NCBI RefSeq assembly: GCF_002797915.1
Contig: NZ_PGTY01000003.1
Coordinates: 248,001-312,000, forward strand
DNA length: 64,000 bases
From: Yoonia maricola
GTDB lineage: Bacteria; Pseudomonadota; Alphaproteobacteria; Rhodobacterales; Rhodobacteraceae
Reading direction: 5' to 3'
The translations under genes and the position numbers were made by a program. This document shows positions 1 through 8,700 of this stretch, piece after piece. Every line of letters starts with the position of its first letter. Positions within the stretch are counted from its first letter, which is position 1. The notes under the pieces were generated by a model. That model was given only the letters and a program-made list of their open reading frames with translations. It searched no databases and had not been told where the DNA came from.

Positions 1-814
1 GGCCGAACTTTGTGCCCCGGTCATAGACAAGGTTATATTCGGCATAGAGCCCACGGTGCACCAGCTGCGTGTCCTTATCTGCATCCGACCACGGCGTATC
101 GCGGCGTTTTTCAACCAGGGGAACATAGGCTGGTAGAAAGGCCTTGCCGATATCCTGGGTCAGCAAGAAATCTGCCTCCCAATCGCCCGTGCAATAGTCA
201 TCCATGAAGATGCCCCCCACGCCACGCGCGCGATTACGGTGCGGGATATAGAAATACTCGTCCGCCCATTTCTTGAGCTCGGGGTAATGCGCTTCCCCAT
301 GCGGATCCAGATGCGCTTTCTGGGTTGCATGGAAATGCGCAGTATCCTCATCATATTCAATACAAGGGTTCAGGTCAGAGCCACCGCCAAACCACCACGC
401 ATGTGGCGTCCAGAACATGCGGGTGTTCATGTGCACGGCGGGCGCATGTGGGTTCTGCATATGTGCCACCAGCGAAATGCCTGACGCCCAAAATCGCGGA
501 TCATCTTCCATGCCGGGGACACCACGGGCGGCCATTGCCTTTTGCGCGGATGCACCCAATTGGCCATATACAGTTGAAACGTTCACGCCGACCTTTTCAA
601 AGACACGCCCCCCGCGCATCACCGACATCAAACCACCGCCTGCATCAGATCCATCATCAGACGTCCGCTTTGTTCCGGTGACTTCAAACCGGCCCGCCGC
701 CGCCTCGCCTTTGTCGCTGTCTTCCAACCCTTCGAAAGCGGTCACAATCTCGTCGCGCAATGTGCGGAACCATGTTGATGCTTTGCTTTTTTCCGCCTCA
801 AAACCGTCTGACAT
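1..814 (-). CDS. hemF: Oxygen-dependent coproporphyrinogen III oxidase (3' end outside window)
   Basis: HemF oxidatively decarboxylates coproporphyrinogen III to protoporphyrinogen IX in the cytoplasm (heme and chlorophyll pathway). Reading from ATG at 814 there are 271 open codons without a stop, so about the last 10% of this roughly 300-residue family lies beyond base 1. Recognisable family signatures are the stretch around residues 55-75 (GGLMSVMRGGRVFEKVGVN), the HMNTRMFW and WWFGGGSDLNP motifs, and FMDDY in the middle of the protein. It is transcribed divergently from the lipoprotein gene at 915. The shared 100-bp promoter region holds two palindromes (841-852 and 877-892). Identity is secure; only the C-terminus is missing. 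Confidence 0.96.
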   Translation of the reverse strand, partial: MSDGFEAEKSKASTWFRTLRDEIVTAFEGLEDSDKGEAAAGRFEVTGTKRTSDDGSDAGGGLMSVMRGGRVFEKVGVNVSTVYGQLGASAQKAMAARGVPGMEDDPRFWASGISLVAHMQNPHAPAVHMNTRMFWTPHAWWFGGGSDLNPCIEYDEDTAHFHATQKAHLDPHGEAHYPELKKWADEYFYIPHRNRARGVGGIFMDDYCTGDWEADFLLTQDIGKAFLPAYVPLVEKRRDTPWSDADKDTQLVHRGLYAEYNLVYDRGTKFG

Positions 815-840
815 TACTGGCCTATTTCCCCTGATATTGA

Positions 841-892
841 ATAACATGTTATCTTTGTCTTTATGCACCATAGTCATCATGCAACGATGATC
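841..892. promoter_or_regulatory. Palindromes in the hemF/lipoprotein divergent promoter region
   Basis: A perfect 12-bp palindrome, ATAACATGTTAT, lies at 841-852. A second imperfect one, ATCAT-N6-ATGAT, lies about 25 bp further on. Both sit between the start codons of hemF (814) and the lipoprotein gene (915), where an operator for heme or oxygen control would be expected. I cannot match either to a named regulator; they are not the TTGAT-N4-ATCAA Fnr type. Confidence 0.3.
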
Positions 893-914
893 CAGATCAA
901 AACCGGAGAGAGCC

Positions 915-1301
915 ATGCGCCCTGCCCTAATCGTCCTGCCCTTCGCCCTTCTTGCCGCCTGTGCCACACCGCGCGAGCAATGCATCAGTGACGTCACACG
1001 CGACACCCGCGTGATGAGCAGCCTGATCAATGAGGTGCGTGGCAATCTGGAGCGTGGCTATGCGCTTGATCGGCAGCAGAACGTGCGCTCTGTGCCGAAA
1101 ACCTGCCGGGCGCGTGATGACGATGGTGAAGTTTTTCGGTTCCGCTGCGATGAAACGCGCACGGTGACGACGGTTGTTCCTGTTGCCATCGATCTGAACG
1201 CCGAACGTGAAAAGCTCGCCTCACTCGAAGAACGCTTTGCCCAATCGCAAGCGGCTTCTAATCAGGCGGTTGCACAGTGTATTGCAGTGCATCCAGAGTA
1301 A
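915..1301 (+). CDS. Small predicted lipoprotein, unknown function
   Basis: This 128-residue protein begins with a short signal peptide ending in a lipobox (LLAAC, Cys at about residue 16), so it should be lipidated and envelope-anchored. The mature part is rich in Arg and Glu, has two further cysteines in the middle (CRARDD and FRCDET) that could form a disulfide, and ends with a probable helix (AEREKLASLEERFAQ) that looks coiled-coil forming. A good ribosome binding site (GGAGAGAG) precedes ATG 915. It stops directly against the stop codon of the opposing SDR gene at 1302. I do not recognise a functional family. Confidence 0.75.
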   Translation: MRPALIVLPFALLAACATPREQCISDVTRDTRVMSSLINEVRGNLERGYALDRQQNVRSVPKTCRARDDDGEVFRFRCDETRTVTTVVPVAIDLNAEREKLASLEERFAQSQAASNQAVAQCIAVHPE

Positions 1302-2105
1302 TCAGTGGGCCGAAACAGCAGCCGGATCCAGCAAAGTACGCCCGCCATCGACCGTGATGATCTGACCGGTTACAAAGGCTGCGGCATCTGATGCCAGATA
1401 TTGCACCGCGTCTGACACTTCGCCAGGGCTCGCAATACGCTGCAATGGCGTATTGTCGACAATGGCCTCGCGCATGTCGTCCTGATCCTTGAGTGATCCT
1501 TGCAAGCTGGCACTCATCACACTGCCAAAGGCAACCGCATTGACCCGGATACCATGAGAAGCCAGTGCAACGGCCAATGATCGGGTCATTTGATCAGATG
1601 CAGCAGAACTGACCGAATAGGCAAGCAAATCCGGATGGGTCCGGCGTGCGGCAATTGAGCTAAGGTTCACGATAGAACCGATCGCTTCGCCCGTTGTCCC
1701 ATCCGCCTGTTTGATCATCCGGCGTGCGACCGCTTGGCTGACACGCAGGGCCGTCATCGCGTTTTGCTGCAACAATTCCTCGACCGAGTTGTCATCGGGA
1801 TCAAGCGGATCGGTTTCCATCACCTGCCGCGAGGCATTGACCAAAATATCAACCCGCTCAAACGCGTCTATGGTAGCGGACAGCAGATTTGCAATCGTCA
1901 GCTTCTTGCGCAGATCGCCTGCAAACACACGGATGTTCTCTGCCTTGTCGGCTTCTTCGCCAATCTCATGGCACAGCGCCTTTTCGTCCATGTCGGCAAA
2001 GACCACATTCGCCCCCATCTTCACAAAGTGGCGCCCTATGGCAAGGCCAACACCATTGGCGGCACCCGTAACAATCGCAGTCTTTCCGGAAATGGAAAAT
2101 GACAT
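1302..2105 (-). CDS. SDR-family oxidoreductase lacking the catalytic lysine
   Basis: This 267-residue protein has the classical short-chain dehydrogenase fold. The N-terminal NAD(P)-binding motif TGAANGVG is at about residues 14-21, an NAS motif near 89 takes the place of NAG, and the catalytic serine is in NLSS near 148. The C-terminal segment VTGQIITVDGG is typical of FabG-like members. The active-site block reads YSVSSAAS, so the usual YxxxK lysine is a serine, encoded TCT and read directly from the sequence. It may therefore have lost dehydrogenase activity or act structurally. The start ATG 2105 has an AAAGGAGAGG ribosome binding site. It follows the rsmC-like gene closely on the same strand and is probably co-transcribed with it. 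Confidence 0.9.
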   Translation of the reverse strand: MSFSISGKTAIVTGAANGVGLAIGRHFVKMGANVVFADMDEKALCHEIGEEADKAENIRVFAGDLRKKLTIANLLSATIDAFERVDILVNASRQVMETDPLDPDDNSVEELLQQNAMTALRVSQAVARRMIKQADGTTGEAIGSIVNLSSIAARRTHPDLLAYSVSSAASDQMTRSLAVALASHGIRVNAVAFGSVMSASLQGSLKDQDDMREAIVDNTPLQRIASPGEVSDAVQYLASDAAAFVTGQIITVDGGRTLLDPAAVSAH

Positions 2106-2126
2106 CAGACCTCTCCTTTCGGCAGC

Positions 2127-3095
2127 TTAGCGGTGCGGCCGGTTGGCGTGGAACACTTTGAACGCGTTATTACTGGCGATCATGTCTACATTGCGGAAAC
2201 ATTCAGTCAGTGTCGCCTCATATGGCAAATGGCGGTTTGCGACCATCCACAGCTTGCCGTGTGGGGCAAGCAGGCGGGCCGCTGCCTGAATGAAACCCCG
2301 GCCTAGGCTGGGATCAGCGGTACGGCCCGTGTGAAATGGCGGGTTCATCACGATGCCATCATAGGCGGCGGCGTCATGGCGCGTCGCATCTGTCCAATGA
2401 AAAAAGACGCGCGGATCATCGACATTCAATTTCGCGCAGGCAATCGACAAGGCTTCGGCCTCAATCAAATCCAGCGATTTAACCCCATCGCGCGCCAGTA
2501 CCGGGGCGGCAAGATACCCCCACCCGGCCCCCAGATCGGCCATTCGTGCGGGTAATTTCTTGGGCAAAGCCTCCGCCATAAGCGCAGAACCTGCGTCGAT
2601 TGCACCATCAGAAAACACACCAGCGGTGGTGAAATACCCATGCGCCGCTTTTTCCGGTGGTGGCGCTGACCAATCGGCGAAAGCATCCATGGCAGTAAAC
2701 CAGAAGATGCGCCCATGCCCTTTGGTCAGGGATGGGACATCACCAAGCGCCTTGCGGCACACCTTAAACAGACTATCCACGCCATCTGTCTTTTGCCCAT
2801 CAACGATAACCAGATCAGCCTTGGCGCAAGCATCAGCCACCATCGCACGCGCCAGTGCCTTGGCGCGCGGTACGATCACCACGGCGACAGACACTTTGGC
2901 CAGCTCTTGTGCAACGGGATAGCCTGCACCTTGCCAAGCTGCCACATCAGGAAAGAAACCATGCACAATCTGCACATCTGCGCGCGGTAATGCGGACACA
3001 TCATAGGTCGCAGGTGGTCGCATCAAGGCAATGTTGCCCACGGGCAACGTGATCAGGCCGTCATCAAGGGCGGTGCTTAAACGGGATTGGGACAT
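2127..3095 (-). CDS. rsmC: Class I SAM-dependent rRNA guanine-N2 methyltransferase, RsmC type
   Basis: The 322-residue protein has the two-domain layout of RsmC. A degenerate N-terminal half is followed by a C-terminal Rossmann methyltransferase domain with the SAM motif LGAGWGYLAAPVL at about residue 195 and the N2-guanine catalytic motif NPPFHTGR near 250. RsmC methylates G1207 of 16S rRNA in enterobacteria. Alphaproteobacterial members of this family are usually annotated the same way, but site specificity is inferred. ATG 3095 is preferred over the TTG one codon upstream. The gene lies between clpS and the SDR gene on the same strand. Confidence 0.82.
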   Translation of the reverse strand: MSQSRLSTALDDGLITLPVGNIALMRPPATYDVSALPRADVQIVHGFFPDVAAWQGAGYPVAQELAKVSVAVVIVPRAKALARAMVADACAKADLVIVDGQKTDGVDSLFKVCRKALGDVPSLTKGHGRIFWFTAMDAFADWSAPPPEKAAHGYFTTAGVFSDGAIDAGSALMAEALPKKLPARMADLGAGWGYLAAPVLARDGVKSLDLIEAEALSIACAKLNVDDPRVFFHWTDATRHDAAAYDGIVMNPPFHTGRTADPSLGRGFIQAAARLLAPHGKLWMVANRHLPYEATLTECFRNVDMIASNNAFKVFHANRPHR

Positions 3096-3119
3096 CAAAG
3101 GGCGAACAGCGACGGCGCG

Positions 3120-3461
3120 CTATTCTTTCTCCATCGTGCATTGGAGCGGGTGCTGGTGCCGCTGCGCAAAATCCATCACTTGCGCCACTTTCGTCTCGGC
3201 AATCTCGTGACTGAAAACGCCAACAACCGCGACACCCTTCTTATGAACAGTCAGCATCAATTCGAACGCTTGGGCGTGGGACAATCCAAAAAACCGCTCC
3301 AACACATGCACAACAAATTCCATCGGTGTGAAATCATCGTTCAGGATCAGCACCTTGTACATCGGCGGGCGTTTTGTTTTTGGCTTCGTCTCAAGCACGA
3401 CGCCGACGTCACCGTCGTCATCATCCTTTTTATCCGCCATCATCTGAAACTCTGCGCGCAT
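3120..3461 (-). CDS. clpS: ATP-dependent Clp protease adaptor ClpS
   Basis: ClpS delivers N-degron substrates to ClpAP by binding the ClpA N-domain. The core is unmistakable: [17 protein letters not shown] (residues about 35-51), where Asn-Asp-Asp forms the N-degron pocket, then [11 protein letters not shown] and the [11 protein letters not shown] helix. The N-terminal tail is acidic and variable. Translation may start at ATG 3461, or at one of the tandem ATGs at 3443/3440 (MMADKK), which have an AGAG sequence upstream; the sequence does not settle this. No clpA gene follows in this window. Confidence 0.95.
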   Translation of the reverse strand: MRAEFQMMADKKDDDDGDVGVVLETKPKTKRPPMYKVLILNDDFTPMEFVVHVLERFFGLSHAQAFELMLTVHKKGVAVVGVFSHEIAETKVAQVMDFAQRHQHPLQCTMEKE

Positions 3462-3743
3462 TCGGTCTGCCTTGTTGGGTTGGCGTTATATATAAGGCAC
3501 AGTCCTTACATGAAAACCCCATGAAATCACAATCGTTGTGATATGTGAGACGGTTGAAATACACCCATATTGCGGGTCTCGCCCCGCTCGCAACTAAATG
3601 TTGATAATACCTATGATGAACGCATCAAAAGTCTTTGAATTTAGGGTATTTTCTGAAAACCCGACTTATGCTAGCGTTTCCGCATAACAATAAGGTCACC
3701 GGAAAAATTCGGGGCCACTGAGGCAGAAAAAGAGGCAAGCGAC
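3462..3743. promoter_or_regulatory. clpS/dacA divergent intergenic region with a 17-bp palindrome
   Basis: This AT-rich 280-bp gap separates divergent clpS and the carboxypeptidase gene. It contains a perfect inverted repeat at 3526-3542: ATCACAA, centre TCG, TTGTGAT. That is the architecture of a dimeric repressor operator. I find no coding sequence here. The palindrome is about 65-80 bp upstream of the clpS start and about 200 bp upstream of the carboxypeptidase start, so clpS control is the likelier role. Confidence 0.35.
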
Positions 3744-5222
3744 GTGACAAGTCGTCCGGGACAGTGGGCCCTTCACGGGCTATTTCTATGTGTACTTTTG
3801 GTATCTTTGCTTGTCGGGCCAATGCGCGCGACTGCAGCACCCTATGCGGCCATGGTGATGGACGCACGGACGGGCGAGGTCTTGCATTCACGCAATGCCG
3901 ACACCCAGTTGCATCCAGCATCGCTGACCAAAATGATGACGCTTTACGTGGCCTTCCAAGCCATCCAACGGGGCGAGATTACGCTGGATACGCCGGTACG
4001 TATCAGCAGCCTTGCCGCATCAGAGCCGCCTTCAAAGCTGGGTCTGCGCGCGGGTCAGACGATCCGCCTGCGCTTTTTGCTGCGCGCTGCGGCGGTCAAA
4101 TCGGCCAACGATGCCGCCACAGCCATTGGTGAGGCGATATCAGGGTCCGAAGACGCCTTTGCCACACGGATGAACCGCACCGCCCGCGCAATGGGCATGC
4201 GGAACACGAACTTTCGCAATGCACATGGCCTGACGCAATCCGGTCACCTGTCGACCGCGCGCGATATGTCTGTGCTGGGTCGCCATGTGATCTATGACTT
4301 CCCGCAATATTATAACCTCTTCTCGCGCCGTTCGGCCGATGCGGGCATCGCAACTGTGCGCCACACCAACCGCCGTTGGCTCGATAGCTATTCTGGCGGT
4401 GACGGCATCAAAACAGGCTATACGCGGGCGGCAGGTTTCAACCTTGTCGCCTCTGCTCAACGTGGGCAAGAGCGGATCATTGCAACCGTCTTTGGCGGGT
4501 CATCCACATCAGCACGCAACGCACGTATAACAGAGCTGATGGACATGGGCTTTAACCGTGCCCCATCGAGCGCCACGATCCGCCGTCCAAACCCGCCTGC
4601 AGCCATGCTGAGCAGTTCAAACAGCCAAGGCCAGGTCAATCCGGGCAAGATAGTCCGCGTCAGCGGCCTGATTTCGCGCAGCATCAGGCCAACGGCGCGA
4701 CCGACCGCAGCACCTGTGCAAGAAGAGGTGCTTGTCGCCGCTGTCGATGCAGATCTGATCAACGCCGCAATAGCAGATTCAGTTAACGCCGCCTTGGCAG
4801 AAGCACTGAGCGCACCGACACCTGCGCCAACACCTGCCCCCGTAGAAGTAGCCGCAGCCACCCCGCCCGCCGTCACGCCGGTCCCGCGACCGGTCACAGA
4901 AACACAAGTCGCAGCACTGGTTCCTGATACGACCGTCACAGACACCGGACCCGAAGTTGTCACGCGCATCTCGACCTCTGGCGGTCGCCATTGGGGCGTG
5001 AACGTAGGGCGCTATAACACGCGCTATGACGCTGAACGTGTCTTGCTACGCGTCGCATTGAACGAAATGAGCACGCTTGATGGGTCTTTGCGCCGTGTTG
5101 TGCAGCGTTCAGGTGGGTTTGACGCCAACTTCATGGGTCTAACCCGCGACGGCGCCGATCTGGCGTGCCGTCGCTTGCAAGCGCGCGGCACAACTTGCTT
5201 CATGATCGGGTCAGACGGTTAA
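3744..5222 (+). CDS. Secreted D-alanyl-D-alanine carboxypeptidase (peptidase S11) with C-terminal SPOR domain
   Basis: A penicillin-binding DD-carboxypeptidase that trims the terminal D-Ala of peptidoglycan stem peptides in the periplasm. It starts at GTG 3744 (GAGGC ribosome binding site) with a signal peptide cleaved near ATAA (residue 32). All three catalytic motifs are present: SLTK at 60-63, SAN at 120-122 and KTG at 223-225. After the catalytic domain comes a Pro/Ala-rich linker (about residues 355-395), then a C-terminal domain of about 75 residues (WGVNVGRYNTRYDAERVLL) that resembles SPOR, which binds denuded glycan strands at the division site. Family members of the dacA/dacC type are usually shorter. 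Its stop codon overlaps that of the opposing lysE-type gene by 4 nt. Confidence 0.95.
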   Translation: MTSRPGQWALHGLFLCVLLVSLLVGPMRATAAPYAAMVMDARTGEVLHSRNADTQLHPASLTKMMTLYVAFQAIQRGEITLDTPVRISSLAASEPPSKLGLRAGQTIRLRFLLRAAAVKSANDAATAIGEAISGSEDAFATRMNRTARAMGMRNTNFRNAHGLTQSGHLSTARDMSVLGRHVIYDFPQYYNLFSRRSADAGIATVRHTNRRWLDSYSGGDGIKTGYTRAAGFNLVASAQRGQERIIATVFGGSSTSARNARITELMDMGFNRAPSSATIRRPNPPAAMLSSSNSQGQVNPGKIVRVSGLISRSIRPTARPTAAPVQEEVLVAAVDADLINAAIADSVNAALAEALSAPTPAPTPAPVEVAAATPPAVTPVPRPVTETQVAALVPDTTVTDTGPEVVTRISTSGGRHWGVNVGRYNTRYDAERVLLRVALNEMSTLDGSLRRVVQRSGGFDANFMGLTRDGADLACRRLQARGTTCFMIGSDG

Positions 5223-5884
5223 GGCGCACGCGCTAAAGCTGACCTGAGCAACCCCAATCCGGCAGCGGCAAGAAGGGCGGCAACCGCGCCGTCAATCCAA
5301 CGCCTTGCGCGCTGGTAGCCGCGCATGAACCCTGCCCATGAAAACGCCAAAGCGTGAGCTGCGTAGTTCAAGAAACCAAGTGTCATGCAGACAAGCGTGG
5401 CAGCAAGTAGTCCGCTCATCGTATCCTCTGCCCCCATACCCATCGACAAAGCTGCCATCCAAGCCACGACTGCCTTTGGATTGGACAGGTTCAAGATGAG
5501 CCCTTTGATAAACCAGCGCCCTTGCGCAGCGGCTGCCAACTCCTGAGACTGCGGTGTCATGGCCGACCGCCACGACTGCCATGCCAACCAAAGCAGATAG
5601 AGACCACCAAAGACCTTGAGCGCCGTCAAAAGCACAACCGAGCTTTGCAAAATCGCGCCCATCCCGGTTGCTGCAACACCACCCCAGATAGCCAAACCGA
5701 CACCCAGCCCCATCCCAAATCGCATTGCAGCACCGCGCCCCATCCGCATAGCAATCGTTGCCACGGCGATGTTTGCCGGACCGGGCGATACCGCAACAAC
5801 AAAAAACGCAAGTGCAATAGGGGCGAGATCAAGAAGGAACGTCACGACAATACCTGAGCTGAGCGTGTTTACCAAAGCTTGCAC
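5219..5884 (-). CDS. LysE/RhtB-family amino-acid exporter
   Basis: An inner-membrane exporter of 221 residues with about six hydrophobic segments. The family signature lies near residue 33-45 (VAVSPGPANIAVATIA), followed by the glycine-rich GLGVGLAIWGG helix and the NLSNPKAVVAWMAAL motif near 133. Members export lysine, homoserine, threonine or related metabolites; the substrate cannot be read from sequence. The start is GTG 5884. It lies 30 bp downstream of yejF on the same strand and may be the last gene of that operon, which would pair peptide import with export of excess amino acids. That link is inference. Confidence 0.88.
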   Translation of the reverse strand: MQALVNTLSSGIVVTFLLDLAPIALAFFVVAVSPGPANIAVATIAMRMGRGAAMRFGMGLGVGLAIWGGVAATGMGAILQSSVVLLTALKVFGGLYLLWLAWQSWRSAMTPQSQELAAAAQGRWFIKGLILNLSNPKAVVAWMAALSMGMGAEDTMSGLLAATLVCMTLGFLNYAAHALAFSWAGFMRGYQRARRWIDGAVAALLAAAGLGLLRSALARAP

Positions 5885-5914
5885 GGCAAAGGCGCGCGGT
5901 CCAGTACCGATACG

Positions 5915-7513
5915 CTAGGCAACCTTGCCTTCAAACGCGGCGGCCATCAGGGCGCGCGTATATTCGGTTTGTGGTGCATCGAAAATCGTATCGGCATCCC
6001 CTGCCTCGACAACATCACCCTGTTTCATCACCATCACCTTATGCGATAGCGCACGCACGACCTTCAGGTCGTGACTGATGAACAGATAGGCCAGCTTATG
6101 CCGCTGCTGCAAATCACGCAGCAACTGTACGATCTGCACCTGCACAGTCATATCAAGCGCCGATGTCGGCTCATCCAGGATCAACAGCTTGGGCTGCAGG
6201 ATCATCGCACGTGCAATCGCGATTCGCTGGCGCTGGCCACCGGAAAATTCATGCGGGTAGCGGTCCATCAAGGATGGATCAAGACCCACCTCGTTCAAGA
6301 TCGCTGCCACCATATCGCGGCGGTTGCGCCCCGGTTCCACGCCATGTACGCCAAGGCCTTCGGCGACAATTTCGGCCACCGTCATACGCGGGCTGAGCGA
6401 TCCGTAGGGGTCTTGAAACACGATTTGCATGTCACTGCGCAGGGGGCGCATCTGACGTTGGTTAAGGTGCTGAATATCTGCGCCCTGAAAGGCGATCCGC
6501 CCTTCGGATCGGATTAGCCGCATCACGGCCAGGGCAAGCGTTGTCTTGCCAGACCCGCTTTCGCCCACGACACCGAGCGTCTCACCTGCCCGCACCGTCA
6601 ATGTCGCCTGATTGACGGCCTTCACATAGCCCGCCGTCCGCTTCAGCAGACCGCGCTGGATCGGGAACCAGATCTTTGCGTTATCGGTTTCCAAGATCAC
6701 CGGCGCATCAGATTGGACAGGTGCAGGCACACCGCTGGATTCCGCGGCCAGCAACATCTGCGTGTAAGGATGCTGCGGGTTGGCGAAAAGCGCAGCCGTT
6801 GGCCCCGTTTCCACGATCTCACCATCCTTCATGACGCAAACCCGATCGGCAATCTTGCGTACAATGGTCAGGTCATGCGTGATGAACAGCATCGACATGC
6901 CCTCATCACGTTTCAGATCAGCCAGCAAATCAAGGATCTGCGCCTGAATGGTCACATCCAGCGCTGTTGTCGGTTCATCTGCGATCAGCAGCTCTGGCCC
7001 GTTCGCCAAGGCCATCGCGATCATCACACGCTGGCGCTGACCGCCCGAGAGTTGATGGGGGTAGGATCCAAGGCGGCTTTCGGCATCGCGGATACCGACA
7101 CGTTCAAGCAGTTCAATGATACGTACCCGCACCGCTGCACCGCGCAGCCCTTGGTGTAACTCAATGCTCTCTGCCAACTGCTTCTCAATGGTGTGCAGCG
7201 GGTTAAGCGATGTCATCGGCTCTTGAAAGATAAAGCTAATGTCGTTGCCGCGCACGCGGCGCAGGGCAGGTTCATCCGCGCCTACCATCTCTTCGCCGTC
7301 GTATTTGATTGAGCCTGCCATGACAGCACTATCGCCCAGCAATTGCACGGTCGACAGTGCAGTGACCGATTTACCCGACCCGCTTTCGCCCACAATGGCG
7401 ACGGTTTCACCCCTATGCACCTGAAACGATACACCCCTCACCGCGTGGGTCGTATCGCCATCCTGCCGAAACGCAACGCGCAGGTTTTGCACATCAAGAA
7501 CTACATTACTCAT
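5915..7513 (-). CDS. yejF: Peptide ABC transporter, fused double ATPase (YejF type)
   Basis: This 532-residue protein contains two complete ABC ATPase domains in one chain, as in YejF/DppDF-like oligopeptide importers. Domain 1 has Walker A GESGSGKS near residue 41, signature LSGGQRQRV near 158 and Walker B LLIADEP near 178. Domain 2 repeats these with GESGSGKTT near 316, FSGGQRQRI near 425 and LLILDEP near 445. It powers the YejBE permeases encoded upstream and overlaps yejE by 4 nt. In other proteobacteria YejABEF takes up oligopeptides, including microcin C, and affects antimicrobial-peptide resistance. Confidence 0.94.
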   Translation of the reverse strand: MSNVVLDVQNLRVAFRQDGDTTHAVRGVSFQVHRGETVAIVGESGSGKSVTALSTVQLLGDSAVMAGSIKYDGEEMVGADEPALRRVRGNDISFIFQEPMTSLNPLHTIEKQLAESIELHQGLRGAAVRVRIIELLERVGIRDAESRLGSYPHQLSGGQRQRVMIAMALANGPELLIADEPTTALDVTIQAQILDLLADLKRDEGMSMLFITHDLTIVRKIADRVCVMKDGEIVETGPTAALFANPQHPYTQMLLAAESSGVPAPVQSDAPVILETDNAKIWFPIQRGLLKRTAGYVKAVNQATLTVRAGETLGVVGESGSGKTTLALAVMRLIRSEGRIAFQGADIQHLNQRQMRPLRSDMQIVFQDPYGSLSPRMTVAEIVAEGLGVHGVEPGRNRRDMVAAILNEVGLDPSLMDRYPHEFSGGQRQRIAIARAMILQPKLLILDEPTSALDMTVQVQIVQLLRDLQQRHKLAYLFISHDLKVVRALSHKVMVMKQGDVVEAGDADTIFDAPQTEYTRALMAAAFEGKVA

Positions 7514-8700
7514 CGACCATCCGTTCCGGTCGCTTCTGGCACCGTGTCAAAGACCGTTTCATCCGTGATGACATTGCCGTCGGCCACAAAGGTCTTGCGT
7601 GGGTCAAAGGCGTCGCGGACCCCTTCAAAGATGAAGACCAGCAGCGACAACATGATCGCGAAGGTAAAAAAGGCGGTGAAACCCAACCACGGGGCTTGCA
7701 GGTTTTGTTTGGCCTGCAACGTCATCTCGCCCAATGACGGGGCCGAGGACGGCAGACCAAAGCCCAGGAAATCAAGCGAGGCCAAGCCGCCAATCGCCCC
7801 GGTCACAAGGAAAGGCAGCATCGTCAGCGTCGCCACCATCGCGTTCGGCAGCATATGGCGGAACATAATGGTCCGGTCTCGTACACCCAGCGCTTTGGCC
7901 GCGCGTACATATTCCAGATTACGCGCGCGCAGGAATTCTGCCCTGACGACCCCTACAAGGGCGGGCCATCCAAACAGCACGGTGAGGAACACAAGGAGCC
8001 AGTAACTGCGCCCCAGTATCGCAAAGACAATAATGATGACGTAAAGCGACGGCATGCCCGTCCAGATTTCAATGAAGCGCTGAAAGATCAAATCAGTCCA
8101 GCCCCCGAAATAGCCCTGCACGGCACCCGCCATGATCCCAATGATCGAGGCGGCAACTGTTACTGTCAGCGCAAAGGTCACCGATAACTGGAAGCCATAA
8201 ATCACACGCGCGGTTACATCGCGCTTGGTGTCATCGGTGCCCAACCAGTTTTGCCGACTTGGTGGCGCGGGGGCGACGCCGGACACGTCAACGATAGTAT
8301 TATAGGAATAGGGGATAATGGGCCAAAGCATCCACCCGGCCTGAAAATCCCCATCAAGCGTCTGGCCGTCATCCACTGCGGCGATCAGCTCTTCTGGATT
8401 ATCGAAGCATTCTTCCAGACCTCCGGTGACAATCAAACAGTCTACTTCCGGTTCGCCATACCCTGCCTCGGTCGGGAAATCGCCGCCGAAATCGCGCTCT
8501 GAATAGAAGCTGAAGACCGGCATCATGATCTCACCGCGGTAGCTGACGGCGATGGGTTTGTCATTGGCGATGAATTTGGCAAAAAGTGACAAGCCAAACA
8601 GGACGCTGAAGATAACAAGCGACCAATAAGCACGCCGATTGCGGCGGAAATTACGCAGGCGACGCTGATTCAGGGGGGATAGGAACGGACGCTTGGCCAT
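7510..8700 (-). CDS. yejE: Peptide ABC transporter permease (YejE type)
   Basis: An inner-membrane permease of 396 residues. After an Arg-rich cytoplasmic N-terminus and a first membrane helix comes a long periplasmic insertion (about residues 60-160), characteristic of YejE rather than DppC. The C-terminal binding-protein-dependent transport domain carries the EAA loop (EFLRARNLEYVRAAKALGV), which docks on the ATPase. The ATG at 8700 overlaps the TGA of yejB by one base (TGATG), indicating translational coupling. It forms the channel with YejB. Confidence 0.94.
   Translation of the reverse strand: MAKRPFLSPLNQRRLRNFRRNRRAYWSLVIFSVLFGLSLFAKFIANDKPIAVSYRGEIMMPVFSFYSERDFGGDFPTEAGYGEPEVDCLIVTGGLEECFDNPEELIAAVDDGQTLDGDFQAGWMLWPIIPYSYNTIVDVSGVAPAPPSRQNWLGTDDTKRDVTARVIYGFQLSVTFALTVTVAASIIGIMAGAVQGYFGGWTDLIFQRFIEIWTGMPSLYVIIIVFAILGRSYWLLVFLTVLFGWPALVGVVRAEFLRARNLEYVRAAKALGVRDRTIMFRHMLPNAMVATLTMLPFLVTGAIGGLASLDFLGFGLPSSAPSLGEMTLQAKQNLQAPWLGFTAFFTFAIMLSLLVFIFEGVRDAFDPRKTFVADGNVITDETVFDTVPEATGTDGR

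Noticed and set aside
4140-4469. Minus-strand ORF inside the carboxypeptidase gene
   Set aside because: It is the opposite strand of the well-supported catalytic domain (SAN and KTG region) and has no family motif.
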